Below are positions 42,440 to 51,300 of a stretch of DNA of 64,000 bases, piece by piece. The DNA lies in assembly GCF_900105165.1 (NCBI RefSeq), contig NZ_LT629740.1, forward strand, positions 248,001 to 312,000, read 5' to 3'. A program made the position numbers and the translations under genes. The stretch's first letter is position 1, and each line of letters begins with the position of its first letter. The notes below the pieces were generated by a model. That model saw nothing but the letters and a program-made list of their open reading frames with translations, was not told the origin of the DNA and did not search any database. This DNA comes from Mucilaginibacter mallensis (GTDB lineage Bacteria; Bacteroidota; Bacteroidia; Sphingobacteriales; Sphingobacteriaceae).

Positions 42440-42571
42440 GCCATGTTAAGGTTTAGGTAGAATAATACGCCCAATGATAGTTTAGTTTTAGCATTAAAGA
42501 AATACCTATTTATAGGTATTCTCGTGTATTTTTATTACTTTTAGAACAGCCTTGCCCTATTACGTATATAT

Positions 42572-43339
42572 ATGAAACTGAAACTGTTTGCTGATGAAAT
42601 CAACAAGGTATGGAAGAGTGTAGCCACTGAGAACATAGCAGAATTTCCACAAGTTGAGCTTGAACTTTATAAAAAAATACTTACTTTTTTCCAGGTAGGC
42701 AATTACTTCTATTATATATTTAATTTTAAAGACAGGGAATTTGAACTGATAAGTGATGGCGTTGAAACTGTATTGGGACATATGCCATCAGATTTTACAA
42801 TAGATTTTTATTTAGATATTATACATCCCGACGACAGGCCATACTTTTTAAGCTTTGAAAGTTATACCGCGCAGTTTTTACCACAGATGCCGCCCGATAA
42901 AATAATAAAGTACAAAGTAAGAAGTGATTATCGGATAAAAAAGAAGAATGGCGATTATATACGGGTAATGCACCAGGCGCTTACCATACAGTTTGAGGAT
43001 AATGGCACAGTGGCCCGTTCACTGGGCGTACTTACCGATATTACACACCTAAAACCCGACGGCAAACCGGTATTATCCTATATCGGCATGGAGGGTGAAC
43101 CATCCTACCTTGATGTTGACGTAAAAAGCATGTTTATTGATAGCCAGGAAACACTCACCCAGCGCGAAAAACAGGTACTGCGGCTGTTGGTTGAGGGAAA
43201 AGCAAGTAAGGAAATAGGCGCTATATTAAACATTAGCAAGCAAACCGTTGATACCCACCGCAAAAATATGCTGAACAAAAACAACCTCAGCAATACAGGC
43301 GAATTGATAGCCAAAGCCATACGCCAGGGCTGGATCTGA
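42572..43339 (+). CDS. PAS-LuxR transcriptional regulator
   Basis: The protein has 255 residues. A PAS_3-type sensor (about 45-165, with IIHPDDRPYF and YRIKKKNGDYIRVMHQ) precedes a LuxR helix-turn-helix (about 194-250, LTQREKQVLRLLVEGKASKE and ISKQTVDTHRKNML). It has no receiver or membrane domain, so it probably senses a cytoplasmic ligand or redox cue directly. The acyl-lipid desaturase gene follows on the same strand about 155 bp later with its own promoter. A regulatory link is possible but not shown. Confidence 0.9.
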   Translation: MKLKLFADEINKVWKSVATENIAEFPQVELELYKKILTFFQVGNYFYYIFNFKDREFELISDGVETVLGHMPSDFTIDFYLDIIHPDDRPYFLSFESYTAQFLPQMPPDKIIKYKVRSDYRIKKKNGDYIRVMHQALTIQFEDNGTVARSLGVLTDITHLKPDGKPVLSYIGMEGEPSYLDVDVKSMFIDSQETLTQREKQVLRLLVEGKASKEIGAILNISKQTVDTHRKNMLNKNNLSNTGELIAKAIRQGWI

Positions 43340-43448
43340 TGCATTTTTTATACTATAAATGGTGCTGATCCGTTAATGAAATGCAGTTCAAACGTATAAG
43401 ATACGGATTAAATATCCGCTTTCAAAATCCTTTTTAAGGTTTTAATCG

Positions 43449-43456
43449 TATCTTTG
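43449..43456 (+). promoter_or_regulatory. -7 box (TATCTTTG) of desaturase gene
   Basis: Exact TAnnTTTG match. It overlaps the in-frame TTG at 43454, so that TTG cannot be the start. A GTG at 43496 would then have a leader of about 34 nt. Confidence 0.7.
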
Positions 43457-43495
43457 CAAAATAATACAATTCATTTTCTATCAATACCCAATTAC

Positions 43496-44236
43496 GTGTA
43501 CATATTAATTTTCTTTTTAGCTCACTGGTTCCTCTCCCTATTTTTTCAGACGTTTTACTTACACAGGTACGCTTCTCATAAAATGTTCACCACAAGTAAA
43601 TTTACCGAGCGTACATTTCACCTGATGACTTTTATTTTCCAGGGATCATCATTTTTAAACCCGCGTGCATATGCTATTATGCACCGTGAGCACCATGCTT
43701 ATAGTGATACCGCTAAGGATCCGCATTCACCATATTTCTTTACTGATGTTTTCCAGATGATGTGGAACACCGTGCAAAGTTTCAGGCTATATGAAAAAAG
43801 ACTAAAAGAACCTGATGCTGAATTTAAAGGCAATTACCCTGAGTGGCATTTGGTTGATTATTATGGTTCAACCATGATATCGCGCATCATATTCGGTTGC
43901 TTATACATTACCTTTTATATAGTATTTGCTACCCATTGGTGGATGTTTTTATTATTGCCGATACACTTTATGATGGGCCCAATTCATGGTGCTATTGTAA
44001 ACTGGTGCGGTCATAAATATGGTTATGCCAATTTTGATAATAACGATAAATCAAAAAACACCACACCGTTTGATTTTTTAATGCTGGGCGAACTGTTCCA
44101 GAATAATCACCACAAACGCCCCAACAATGCAAACTTTGCAGCCCGTTGGTTTGAGTTCGACCCGGTTTTCCCGGTAATGAAACTGATGCACTGGGTGCGC
44201 ATCATCAAACTGCGGCCGGCTACCTTAAATAGTTAA
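43496..44236 (+). CDS. Acyl-CoA/acyl-lipid fatty acid desaturase
   Basis: The protein has 246 residues from a GTG start; the frame opens earlier, at 43454, but that codon lies in the promoter. Three His boxes of the membrane desaturases are visible: HRYASH, HREHHAYSD and NNHHKRP. Hydrophobic segments at the N-terminus (ILIFFLAHWFLSLFF) and in the middle (IIFGCLYITFYIVFA) place it in the inner membrane. It would put a double bond in fatty acyl chains using a di-iron centre and O2. The GTG start is less certain than the identity. Confidence 0.87.
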   Translation: MYILIFFLAHWFLSLFFQTFYLHRYASHKMFTTSKFTERTFHLMTFIFQGSSFLNPRAYAIMHREHHAYSDTAKDPHSPYFFTDVFQMMWNTVQSFRLYEKRLKEPDAEFKGNYPEWHLVDYYGSTMISRIIFGCLYITFYIVFATHWWMFLLLPIHFMMGPIHGAIVNWCGHKYGYANFDNNDKSKNTTPFDFLMLGELFQNNHHKRPNNANFAARWFEFDPVFPVMKLMHWVRIIKLRPATLNS

Positions 44237-44248
44237 CAATTAAAATTT

Positions 44249-44282
44249 AAAGTGCAGATAGTTCAAAACTATCTGCACTTTT
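44249..44282 (+). terminator. Terminator-like hairpin between desaturase and aminotransferase genes
   Basis: AAGTGCAGATAGTT and AACTATCTGCACTT pair perfectly over 14 bp around a 3-nt loop, then TTT. It ends the desaturase transcript but lies only 24 bp before the next start codon. Confidence 0.85.
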
Positions 44283-44305
44283 GCATTATATATAAAATTT
44301 ATACA

Positions 44306-45562
44306 ATGAGTGTTTCCGTATTAGCTAAAAATCTGCGCGGCTCCGAAATCATTAAAATAGCCGGTGAAATAAACGAACTTAAACGACAAGGACAAAACAT
44401 TGCCAACTTAACCATCGGCGATTTCGATTCGAACATATATCCTATTCCTACCGAGCTAAAGCAAGGCATAGTTGAAGCTTATAACGATAATCAAACCAAC
44501 TACCCGCCGGCTGATGGTATGCTTAACCTGCGCGAGAGCGTGTCGGCATTCCTGAAAAGCAGGTATGCCTTGGATTATGCCCCTAACCAGATCCTGATCT
44601 CAGGCGGTTCAAGGCCATTGATCTATTCTACATTTTTAGCAGTTGTCGATCCCGGTGATACCGTTGTTTTCCCAACACCATCGTGGAATAACAACCATTA
44701 CAGCGACCTAACCAGCGCCAATGCTATAATGATTGAAACCCGTGCCGAAAACAATTTTATGCCTACGGCAGATGAGATCCGCCCGCATATTAAAGGCGCT
44801 GCTTTACTGGCATTGTGCTCACCTTTGAACCCAACGGGCACCATGTTCAACAAAAAGGATTTGGAAGAGATCTGCGACCTGGTAATCGCCGAAAATAAAA
44901 CACGTGCAGCAGGCGAAAAACCATTATATCTATTATACGATCAGATCTACTCGCAACTAACCTTCGGGGTGCACAAACATTACGACCCGGTTACCTTGCG
45001 CCCCGAATTAAAAGATTACACCATATTTATTGATGGCGCATCAAAATGCTTTGCAGCAACAGGCGTGCGTGTAGGCTGGGGCTTCGGTCCGGCAAATGTG
45101 ATTGATAATATGAAAGCCATTGTTGGCCACATGGGTGCATGGTCGCCAAAGGCGGAGCAGGTGGCTATGGCTAAATTCCTGACCAACGATACTTATGTTA
45201 ACAATTACCTTACCCAGATAAAAGCAAACATCCAGGCCAGCTTAAACACCCTGCACGAAGGTTTCCAGCAATTAAAAGCTGAAGGCTTCAGTGTTGATTC
45301 TATCGAACCAATGGGTGCCATCTACCTAACTATTAAAGTTGATTATGCCGGCAAAACCACACCTGATGGAACCGTGCTAAAAACATCAGCAGATATCAAC
45401 TTTTACCTGATAAAAGAAGCTAAGGTGGCCTTTGTGCCATTCTCCGCATTCGGCACAGGTGAGGATGTAAACTGGTTCAGGGCATCAGTAGGTGCAAGTA
45501 CCTTGCAGGATATTCAGCAAATGATCCCGAGGATTAAGGAAGCTTTGAGTAAATTGAAATAA
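44306..45562 (+). CDS. Pyridoxal-phosphate aminotransferase, class I/II
   Basis: The protein has 418 residues. It has the fold-type I layout with NYPPADGMLNLRESVSAFL, SGGSRPLIYS, CSPLNPTGTMF, YDQIYSQLTF and the PLP lysine in IFIDGASKCFAATGVRVGW (Lys247). It is most like aspartate/aromatic aminotransferases of group I. The substrate cannot be fixed by motifs. The ATG at 44306 is chosen (MSVSVLAKNLRGSEI); the 18 extra upstream codons fall in the hairpin. It converges with the MFS gene at a shared terminator. Confidence 0.9.
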   Translation: MSVSVLAKNLRGSEIIKIAGEINELKRQGQNIANLTIGDFDSNIYPIPTELKQGIVEAYNDNQTNYPPADGMLNLRESVSAFLKSRYALDYAPNQILISGGSRPLIYSTFLAVVDPGDTVVFPTPSWNNNHYSDLTSANAIMIETRAENNFMPTADEIRPHIKGAALLALCSPLNPTGTMFNKKDLEEICDLVIAENKTRAAGEKPLYLLYDQIYSQLTFGVHKHYDPVTLRPELKDYTIFIDGASKCFAATGVRVGWGFGPANVIDNMKAIVGHMGAWSPKAEQVAMAKFLTNDTYVNNYLTQIKANIQASLNTLHEGFQQLKAEGFSVDSIEPMGAIYLTIKVDYAGKTTPDGTVLKTSADINFYLIKEAKVAFVPFSAFGTGEDVNWFRASVGASTLQDIQQMIPRIKEALSKLK

Positions 45563-45577
45563 TTTACTATTACATAG

Positions 45578-45624
45578 AATAGGGCATCATAATGGCTCGA
45601 ATGCCGGTATGATACCCTATTTTG
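45578..45624. terminator. Bidirectional terminator between aminotransferase and MFS genes
   Basis: AATAGGGCATCAT pairs with ATGATACCCTATT (one mismatch) around an 18-nt loop, with a T run after the right arm and A/T-rich sequence on the left. Confidence 0.82.
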
Positions 45625-45640
45625 CCTTAATGCATGTAGT

Positions 45641-46951
45641 TTAAATCGCCGTATCTCTCCTGTTAATATCTTCTAATGATAGCGGTATCAGATTCTTTGT
45701 TTTTAAGTAAGTAACCGTTACTACCGTTAAGGTAACGCAGCCGCCAAAAAGTACAGCGGGTACTGTTCCTAATATACTTGCTGCTGTGCCCGATTCAAAG
45801 TCGCCAAGCTCATTGGATGAACCGATGAACATGGAGTTTACTGCTGATACACGGCCGCGCATCTCATCAGGTGTTAATAGCTGCATAATGGTGCCGCGGA
45901 TGATCACACTTACGCTATCAAATGCACCCTCGGTAAAGAGGAAAAACAGCGACAGGTAGAAATTTCTCGACAAACCGAAACAAATTATTGATGCGCCGAA
46001 GCCTGTAACTGCTATCAGCAGGTTGCGCCATGGTTTACCCATAGGAGAAAAACGCGACATGGCCAGCATAGTAATAACTGCCCCGGCAGAGCCTACCGCG
46101 CGCATAATTCCTAAGCCTTCGGGCCCCACTTTTAATATTTCATTGGCAAATACCGGCAGCAATGCCACTACGCCGCCAAAAAATACGGAGAATAGGTCTA
46201 GGCTCATCGCGCCGAGCATCATCTTGTTTTTAAAAACAAAGTGTATACCTTCTGCAAGGCTCTTCCAGATGTTTTCCTTCGGTTTAAAAACAGGCGGATA
46301 TTTTTTCAGGAAGTATACCAATACTAATGATACCAATATCAGGAAGAGTATAACAGCGAAAGTGGCTGTTATGCCGCTTACGCCAGGTATAAATTTATTG
46401 GCAAAGCCATATATTAAACCACCGGTGGCAGGCCCCAATATAGATGCTATCTGCCAGCTTGAGCTGCTCCAGGTACTGCCGTTAGGGTAAAGCTCCTTGG
46501 GTATGCTATGCGCGTAAACGGTAAATGTTGCCGGGCCATAAAACGCGCGGGCAACGCCGTTACAAAATATCATTACATAAATTATAGGCACAATCCAGTC
46601 GGCGTGGATGTATGGGCGCATGCTGGTTAATGTAACTGTGCCCATTACCAGCGACGATAAAAATACGCCTGTGTAAATAAGCAACAGCATTTTTCGCTTT
46701 TCGGATTTATCGGCTATATATCCGCCATATAGGGCAATACCAACCGCGGGTATAGCTTCGCAAAGGCCAAGCATGCCGAGCTTAAAGGTACTATGAGTTA
46801 ACTGATAAATGTAAAAACCGATAACAACGGTTTGCATTTGATAAGCAAAGGTGAAGAAAAACCGCATCCCGATGTAGGCGCGGAAATCTTTGAATCGCAA
46901 TGCTGCAAAAGAATCTTTTTTTTGGGGTTGACTATGTCCTTCGTCTGGCAC
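45641..46951 (-). CDS. MFS transporter
   Basis: The protein has 436 residues and about twelve hydrophobic segments. The family loop after helix 2 reads GGYIADKSEKRKMLLL. It resembles the MFS_3/EntS-like branch of exporters (ALRFKDFRAYIGMRFFFTFAYQ at the N-terminus). It would export a small molecule using the proton gradient; the substrate is unknown. It stands alone and converges with the aminotransferase gene. Confidence 0.88.
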   Translation of the reverse strand: MPDEGHSQPQKKDSFAALRFKDFRAYIGMRFFFTFAYQMQTVVIGFYIYQLTHSTFKLGMLGLCEAIPAVGIALYGGYIADKSEKRKMLLLIYTGVFLSSLVMGTVTLTSMRPYIHADWIVPIIYVMIFCNGVARAFYGPATFTVYAHSIPKELYPNGSTWSSSSWQIASILGPATGGLIYGFANKFIPGVSGITATFAVILFLILVSLVLVYFLKKYPPVFKPKENIWKSLAEGIHFVFKNKMMLGAMSLDLFSVFFGGVVALLPVFANEILKVGPEGLGIMRAVGSAGAVITMLAMSRFSPMGKPWRNLLIAVTGFGASIICFGLSRNFYLSLFFLFTEGAFDSVSVIIRGTIMQLLTPDEMRGRVSAVNSMFIGSSNELGDFESGTAASILGTVPAVLFGGCVTLTVVTVTYLKTKNLIPLSLEDINRRDTAI

Positions 46952-47038
46952 TTAATGTTTTTTGTGATGTGCCGCAAATTTAAGATTATGCGGCGGTTTT
47001 TTATGTAAAATTACGGTAAGGTTTGAGTTACACCCATA

Positions 47039-48424
47039 TTAATTTAAGCCATGCTGGTCTATAAGATACATTAAAGAGGCAATTGCAGCCGCGCCGAGTT
47101 CCAGCTCGCGCTTGTTTACATTCTCAAAAACATCGTTGGCACTATGGTGCACATCAAAGTAACGCTGCGAATCTGGCAGGTAACCTATCAATACAACTCC
47201 CGGGGCTTTTGCTTTCAGCGGCTCTATGTCGCTTCCGCCACCGCCGGCAGTAAGTCGATCGGCACCATAAGGTTCAAGAAGTTTTTTCCATTTCAGGTTG
47301 ATGTTCTGCACAAATGCGGGTGATGCACCGCTGAAACCGAATCCACGGGGTGTAAAACCGCCCAGGTCCGATTCAATGGCGGCAATATGTTCTTCCTTGT
47401 TTTTGGCCGCTAATTCAGCATATTTTTCACCGCCTTTGTCGCCATTTTCCTCGTTGATAAAAAATACTGCCCTGATGGAATTTTTTGGCTGATAGCCCAG
47501 CACTTTAAGCAAACGCACCGCCTCAACCGACTGCATGATACCCGTGCCATCATCATGCGCACCTTCAGCCAGGTCCCATGAATCCAGGTGACCGCCAACA
47601 GTAATAAATTTGTTAGGATTCTCGGTCCCGGTTAATTCGCCAACAACGTTGTACGAAAGAGTATCAGGCAAGAGCTTACAACTCATTTTTAAGTAAAATT
47701 GTACAGGTGCTGTATTTTTTTGCTTTAGCAGCTCACTCAACTGGTTTGCTGCGATAGTTGATATGGCTGCCGCCGGAATGTTAATGCCCGCTTTATCATA
47801 AGATGTAGCACCGGTGTGCGGATAATTGTCGATGCTCTCGGTCAGGGAACGGACAATTACGCCTATTGCGCCATATTTTGCTGCCGCTTCCGGGCCTGCA
47901 AAACGCTGGTCGCCGGCTGTGCCGTAGGCTCGCAATGTTTCAATAAAGCGAGGATCAAACGGGCGGTTAAAGAAAACTATTTTACCTTTTATAGCTGCAA
48001 CGCCAAGTGTATCCAGTTCCTTTAAGCTATGCACCTCAATAACATCGGCAGTAATGCCATTTGCCGGGGTAGCTACCGACATGCCCAATGCTGCAATGGC
48101 AACAGGTATGTGGTTATTGCCAATAATTATCACCCCATTCTCTTTATCACCCCGTACCCAATGAGGCACCATTACCGGCTGCAGAAAAACACGGTCGAAA
48201 CCATAGCTTTCCATTAGTTTTTTACCCCATTCAATCGCTTTCTGTGCATTTGGTGAACCACTTAAACGCGGGCCAATATTCTTACATAAATAATGCAGAT
48301 TAGCATAGCATTTGCCATTAACCAGTTCCTCATCATATATTTTGCGCAGCATAAGTGAGTCCTGTGCTTTGAGCAATGCGGTTGAGAAAATAAAAGCGAA
48401 TAGTAAGGTAAATTTTAATTTCAT
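47039..48424 (-). CDS. Secreted M28 family zinc aminopeptidase with PA domain
   Basis: The protein has 461 residues with a signal peptide (about 1-20, ending LLKAQ), an N-terminal part, a PA insert domain (about 120-255) and an M28 catalytic domain (about 270-460). Zinc ligands and catalytic residues are visible in GGHLDSWD, HDDGTG, INEENG, ESDLGG and DVHHSAND. It is predicted to cleave N-terminal residues from peptides outside the inner membrane. It is 50 bp downstream of recG, in the same direction. Confidence 0.92.
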   Translation of the reverse strand: MKLKFTLLFAFIFSTALLKAQDSLMLRKIYDEELVNGKCYANLHYLCKNIGPRLSGSPNAQKAIEWGKKLMESYGFDRVFLQPVMVPHWVRGDKENGVIIIGNNHIPVAIAALGMSVATPANGITADVIEVHSLKELDTLGVAAIKGKIVFFNRPFDPRFIETLRAYGTAGDQRFAGPEAAAKYGAIGVIVRSLTESIDNYPHTGATSYDKAGINIPAAAISTIAANQLSELLKQKNTAPVQFYLKMSCKLLPDTLSYNVVGELTGTENPNKFITVGGHLDSWDLAEGAHDDGTGIMQSVEAVRLLKVLGYQPKNSIRAVFFINEENGDKGGEKYAELAAKNKEEHIAAIESDLGGFTPRGFGFSGASPAFVQNINLKWKKLLEPYGADRLTAGGGGSDIEPLKAKAPGVVLIGYLPDSQRYFDVHHSANDVFENVNKRELELGAAAIASLMYLIDQHGLN

Positions 48425-48474
48425 ACGAATGCGTTTATTACAAATATAATATTGTGTAGTAAAAAGCAGTATGA

Positions 48475-50577
48475 TCAGGATATTTTATCCCAGCTTAAGC
48501 CTTGGTCTTTTGATTGTAAGGAGTGGTGCAGGATCTGGTTTTCAGGCAGCGCCAATTGCGGATCGGCCTCAAAAATGCCTTCAACACACTGGCGGATCTG
48601 TATTAGTAGTTGCTGGTCGGTAACAATGTTAGCTATCTTAAGATCGAGCACACCACTTTGCTGGGTACCCTCAATGTTACCTGGGCCGCGTAGTTCCAGG
48701 TCTATTTCGGCTATTTCGAAACCGTTGTTGGTTTTAACCATGGTACTGAGCCTTTTTCTGCCATCGGCACTCAACTTATGGCTGCTCATGAGTATACAAT
48801 AGGATTGCTCGGCACCGCGCCCCACGCGCCCGCGCAGCTGGTGTAATTGCGATAAGCCAAAGCGCTCCGCATTTTCAATAATCATTACCGAGGCATTGGG
48901 TATGTTAACACCTACCTCAATTACCGTGGTTGCAACCATTATCTGCGTTTCGTGCTTAATAAAGCGCTGCATCTCATAATCTTTTTCATGCGGCTTTAGT
49001 TTGCCGTGTACTATGCTGATGTTGTAATCGGGTGCAGGAAATTCATGCGACATTACCGCAGCGCCATCCTCGAGGTTCTTCAGGTCGAGCTTTTCACTTT
49101 CCTGTATCAGCGGATATACCACATAGATCTGCCGTCCTTTGGCAATTTCCTGTTTCATAAAGCCGAACATTCGCAAACGCTGATTTTCATATAAATGGTG
49201 TGTTTCGATAGGTTTACGACCTGCCGGTAATTCATCAATTATAGAAATATCCAGATCGCCATAAAGCGTCATAGCTAATGTGCGGGGGATGGGAGTAGCC
49301 GTCATCACCAGGATATGTGGTGGGATGCTATTCTTTCGCCATAGCCTTGCCCTTTGCTCCACACCAAAGCGGTGCTGCTCATCAATAACCACAAGGCCCA
49401 GGTTTTTGTATTGTACCTTATCCTCAATAAGCGCGTGGGTGCCTATCAGTATTTTAAGGTCGCCGCTTTCCAGGCGCTCATGCAAAATCTTTCGGGCTTT
49501 AGGTTTGGTTGAGCCGGTTAACAGGGCCACCTCAACAAAATCATCGCCCACCAAACTTTTTATAGTTTGATAATGCTGATTCGCCAATATCTCAGTCGGC
49601 GCCATAATACAGGTTTGGAAACCGTTGTCAATAGCTATCAGCATGCTCATGAGCGCTACAACAGTTTTTCCGCTACCAACATCGCCCTGCAATAAACGGT
49701 TCATCTGAACGCCGCGCTGCGTGTCCTGCCGTATCTCTTTTAAAACCTTTTTTTGAGAGTTAGTTAGTTCAAAAGGTAATTTATGGTGATAGAACTCATT
49801 AAAGTAATTACCTACCGTGCCAAATATATTACCCTTGAATTTATTGGTGCGGTGTAACTTGGTTTTTAATAGTTTAAGCTGTAAAAGGAACAGCTCTTCA
49901 AACTTAAGCCGGTGCCTTGCTTCATTAAGCGCGGCGGCATCCTCCGGGAAATGAATATTGCGGTACGCCTCAACTCTTGATACCAGTTTAAACCTGTTGA
50001 TGATATATAAGGGCAGGTTTTCGTGAATGTCCTTGGCGTATTGTTCAAGCAGCGTGGCTACCAGCTTTTGGATGCCCTTGCTATCCAGCGAAAACGGCTT
50101 TAACTTTTCTGTTGAGCTATAGGCGGGCTGCAGCGTTAAATTACCTTTTCTCTGCAGTACTTCTGCTGAATATGGCTCTATCTCGGGATGTGCCATCTGC
50201 ACCTTGCCGTTAAAAAAGGTTGGCTTACCAAATATAATGTACGCCTTGCCCGGGATCAGCGCCTTTTCGACCCAGCGTATACCCTGGAACCATGCTAGTT
50301 CCATCACCCCGGTATCATCCTGCGCCTGGAAGATGAGGCGTTTGGTATGCTTCTCGCCCAGCAGCTCTTTATGCGTTAGGCGCGCTATTACTTGTACATG
50401 GGGCAGTTCAGGTTCAATCTCCCGGATCTTATAAAAGCGGGTCCTGTCGATATACTTATACGGAAAATGGCGTAAAAGATCCTCGAAAGTGGCTATCTGC
50501 AACTCCTTTTTCAAAACATCGGCACGACTAAGGCCCATGCCTTTTAAGTACTCGATCGGGGTTTGAAAAGGGCTCAA
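48475..50577 (-). CDS. recG: ATP-dependent DNA helicase RecG
   Basis: The protein has 700 residues. It has an N-terminal wedge/OB domain (about 50-190), then helicase domains with motif I LLQGDVGSGKTVVA, DEQHRFGVEQRARL, MTATPIPRTLAMTLYGDL and the C-terminal ENAERFGLSQLHQLRGRVGRG. It remodels stalled forks and branched DNA. Length and order are standard. It lies 20 bp after ridA ends in the same direction, and is probably co-transcribed. Confidence 0.97.
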   Translation of the reverse strand: MSPFQTPIEYLKGMGLSRADVLKKELQIATFEDLLRHFPYKYIDRTRFYKIREIEPELPHVQVIARLTHKELLGEKHTKRLIFQAQDDTGVMELAWFQGIRWVEKALIPGKAYIIFGKPTFFNGKVQMAHPEIEPYSAEVLQRKGNLTLQPAYSSTEKLKPFSLDSKGIQKLVATLLEQYAKDIHENLPLYIINRFKLVSRVEAYRNIHFPEDAAALNEARHRLKFEELFLLQLKLLKTKLHRTNKFKGNIFGTVGNYFNEFYHHKLPFELTNSQKKVLKEIRQDTQRGVQMNRLLQGDVGSGKTVVALMSMLIAIDNGFQTCIMAPTEILANQHYQTIKSLVGDDFVEVALLTGSTKPKARKILHERLESGDLKILIGTHALIEDKVQYKNLGLVVIDEQHRFGVEQRARLWRKNSIPPHILVMTATPIPRTLAMTLYGDLDISIIDELPAGRKPIETHHLYENQRLRMFGFMKQEIAKGRQIYVVYPLIQESEKLDLKNLEDGAAVMSHEFPAPDYNISIVHGKLKPHEKDYEMQRFIKHETQIMVATTVIEVGVNIPNASVMIIENAERFGLSQLHQLRGRVGRGAEQSYCILMSSHKLSADGRKRLSTMVKTNNGFEIAEIDLELRGPGNIEGTQQSGVLDLKIANIVTDQQLLIQIRQCVEGIFEADPQLALPENQILHHSLQSKDQGLSWDKIS

Positions 50578-50597
50578 ATAATAAGGATATTTAAGTA

Positions 50598-50978
50598 TTA
50601 ACCTTTAATAGCAGTAACTGATATCTCCACATTAACATTCTTAGGCAAACCGGCAACAGCCACAGTTTCGCGTGCAGGGAACTTGTCGGTAAAGTAAGAA
50701 CCATACACTTCATTAACCTGGGCAAAGGTTTGCATGTCTTTTAAAAAGATGGTAGTTTTTACAATATTGCCGAAGCCAACACCGGCCTCTGTTAAAAGCG
50801 CTTTAATGTTTTCCATTACCTGGGTGGTTTCGGTTTTAATATCATCAAGCACAAGATCATTGGTTACCGGGTTAATGGCAACCTGGCCTGAAAAAAATAT
50901 AAAATTGCCGGCTTCAATAGCCTGGCTGTAAGGACCGATTGGCGCAGGGGCGTTAACGGTATTGATAACTGTTTTCAT
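50598..50978 (-). CDS. ridA: RidA family reactive intermediate deaminase
   Basis: The protein has 126 residues. It shows the RidA/YjgF pattern APAPIGPYSQAIEAGNFIFFSGQ, MENIKALLTEAG, VVKTTIFLKDM-like strand and FPARETVAVAGLP with the active-site Arg. RidA hydrolyses 2-aminoacrylate-type imines made by PLP enzymes, protecting them from damage. It lies just upstream of recG on the same strand. Confidence 0.93.
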   Translation of the reverse strand: MKTVINTVNAPAPIGPYSQAIEAGNFIFFSGQVAINPVTNDLVLDDIKTETTQVMENIKALLTEAGVGFGNIVKTTIFLKDMQTFAQVNEVYGSYFTDKFPARETVAVAGLPKNVNVEISVTAIKG

Positions 50979-51026
50979 TAAAATAAGTGTTTTTTAGCGT
51001 AGCAGATCACAGTAATTTTTAGGTGA

Positions 51027-51173
51027 TCAATGTCTTTTAAGTATGAACCAATCTATCAGTTTCCAGATAATACCCAACAGGAACACAGTTATTGCAATAG
51101 CATTAATAACATGCATTACTTTAAGGTTGAAACTGGTGGGCCTGTTAGGATCCTTTTTTCTGAAGAAGTACAT
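51027..51173 (-). CDS. Small membrane protein, DUF6728-like
   Basis: ATG at 51173 to TGA at 51027 encodes 48 residues beginning MYFFRKKDPNRPTSFNLKVM, followed by one hydrophobic helix (INAIAITVFLLGIIW) and a short basic tail. The FRKKDPNRPTxFNLKxMH pattern is one I associate with DUF6728, a small Bacteroidota family of unknown role; that name is from memory. It lies between the terminator of the ompA-like gene and ridA, on the same strand, and is shorter than usual ORF cutoffs. Confidence 0.65.
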   Translation of the reverse strand: MYFFRKKDPNRPTSFNLKVMHVINAIAITVFLLGIIWKLIDWFILKRH

Positions 51174-51245
51174 AGTACAAATATAAGCAGAAACACTAAA
51201 GCTTAAAGCAGAATACCAAAGCTTTTCATTTGGAAAATATGGGAA

Positions 51246-51279
51246 ACAAAAAAGGCCCCGATATCGGGGCCTTTTTTCA
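51246..51279 (-). terminator. Terminator of ompA-like gene
   Basis: AAAAAAGGCCCCGAT and ATCGGGGCCTTTTTT form a perfect 30-bp palindrome with A and T runs at both ends. Confidence 0.92.
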
Positions 51280-51300
51280 ATATATTATTTTATCTAATAA

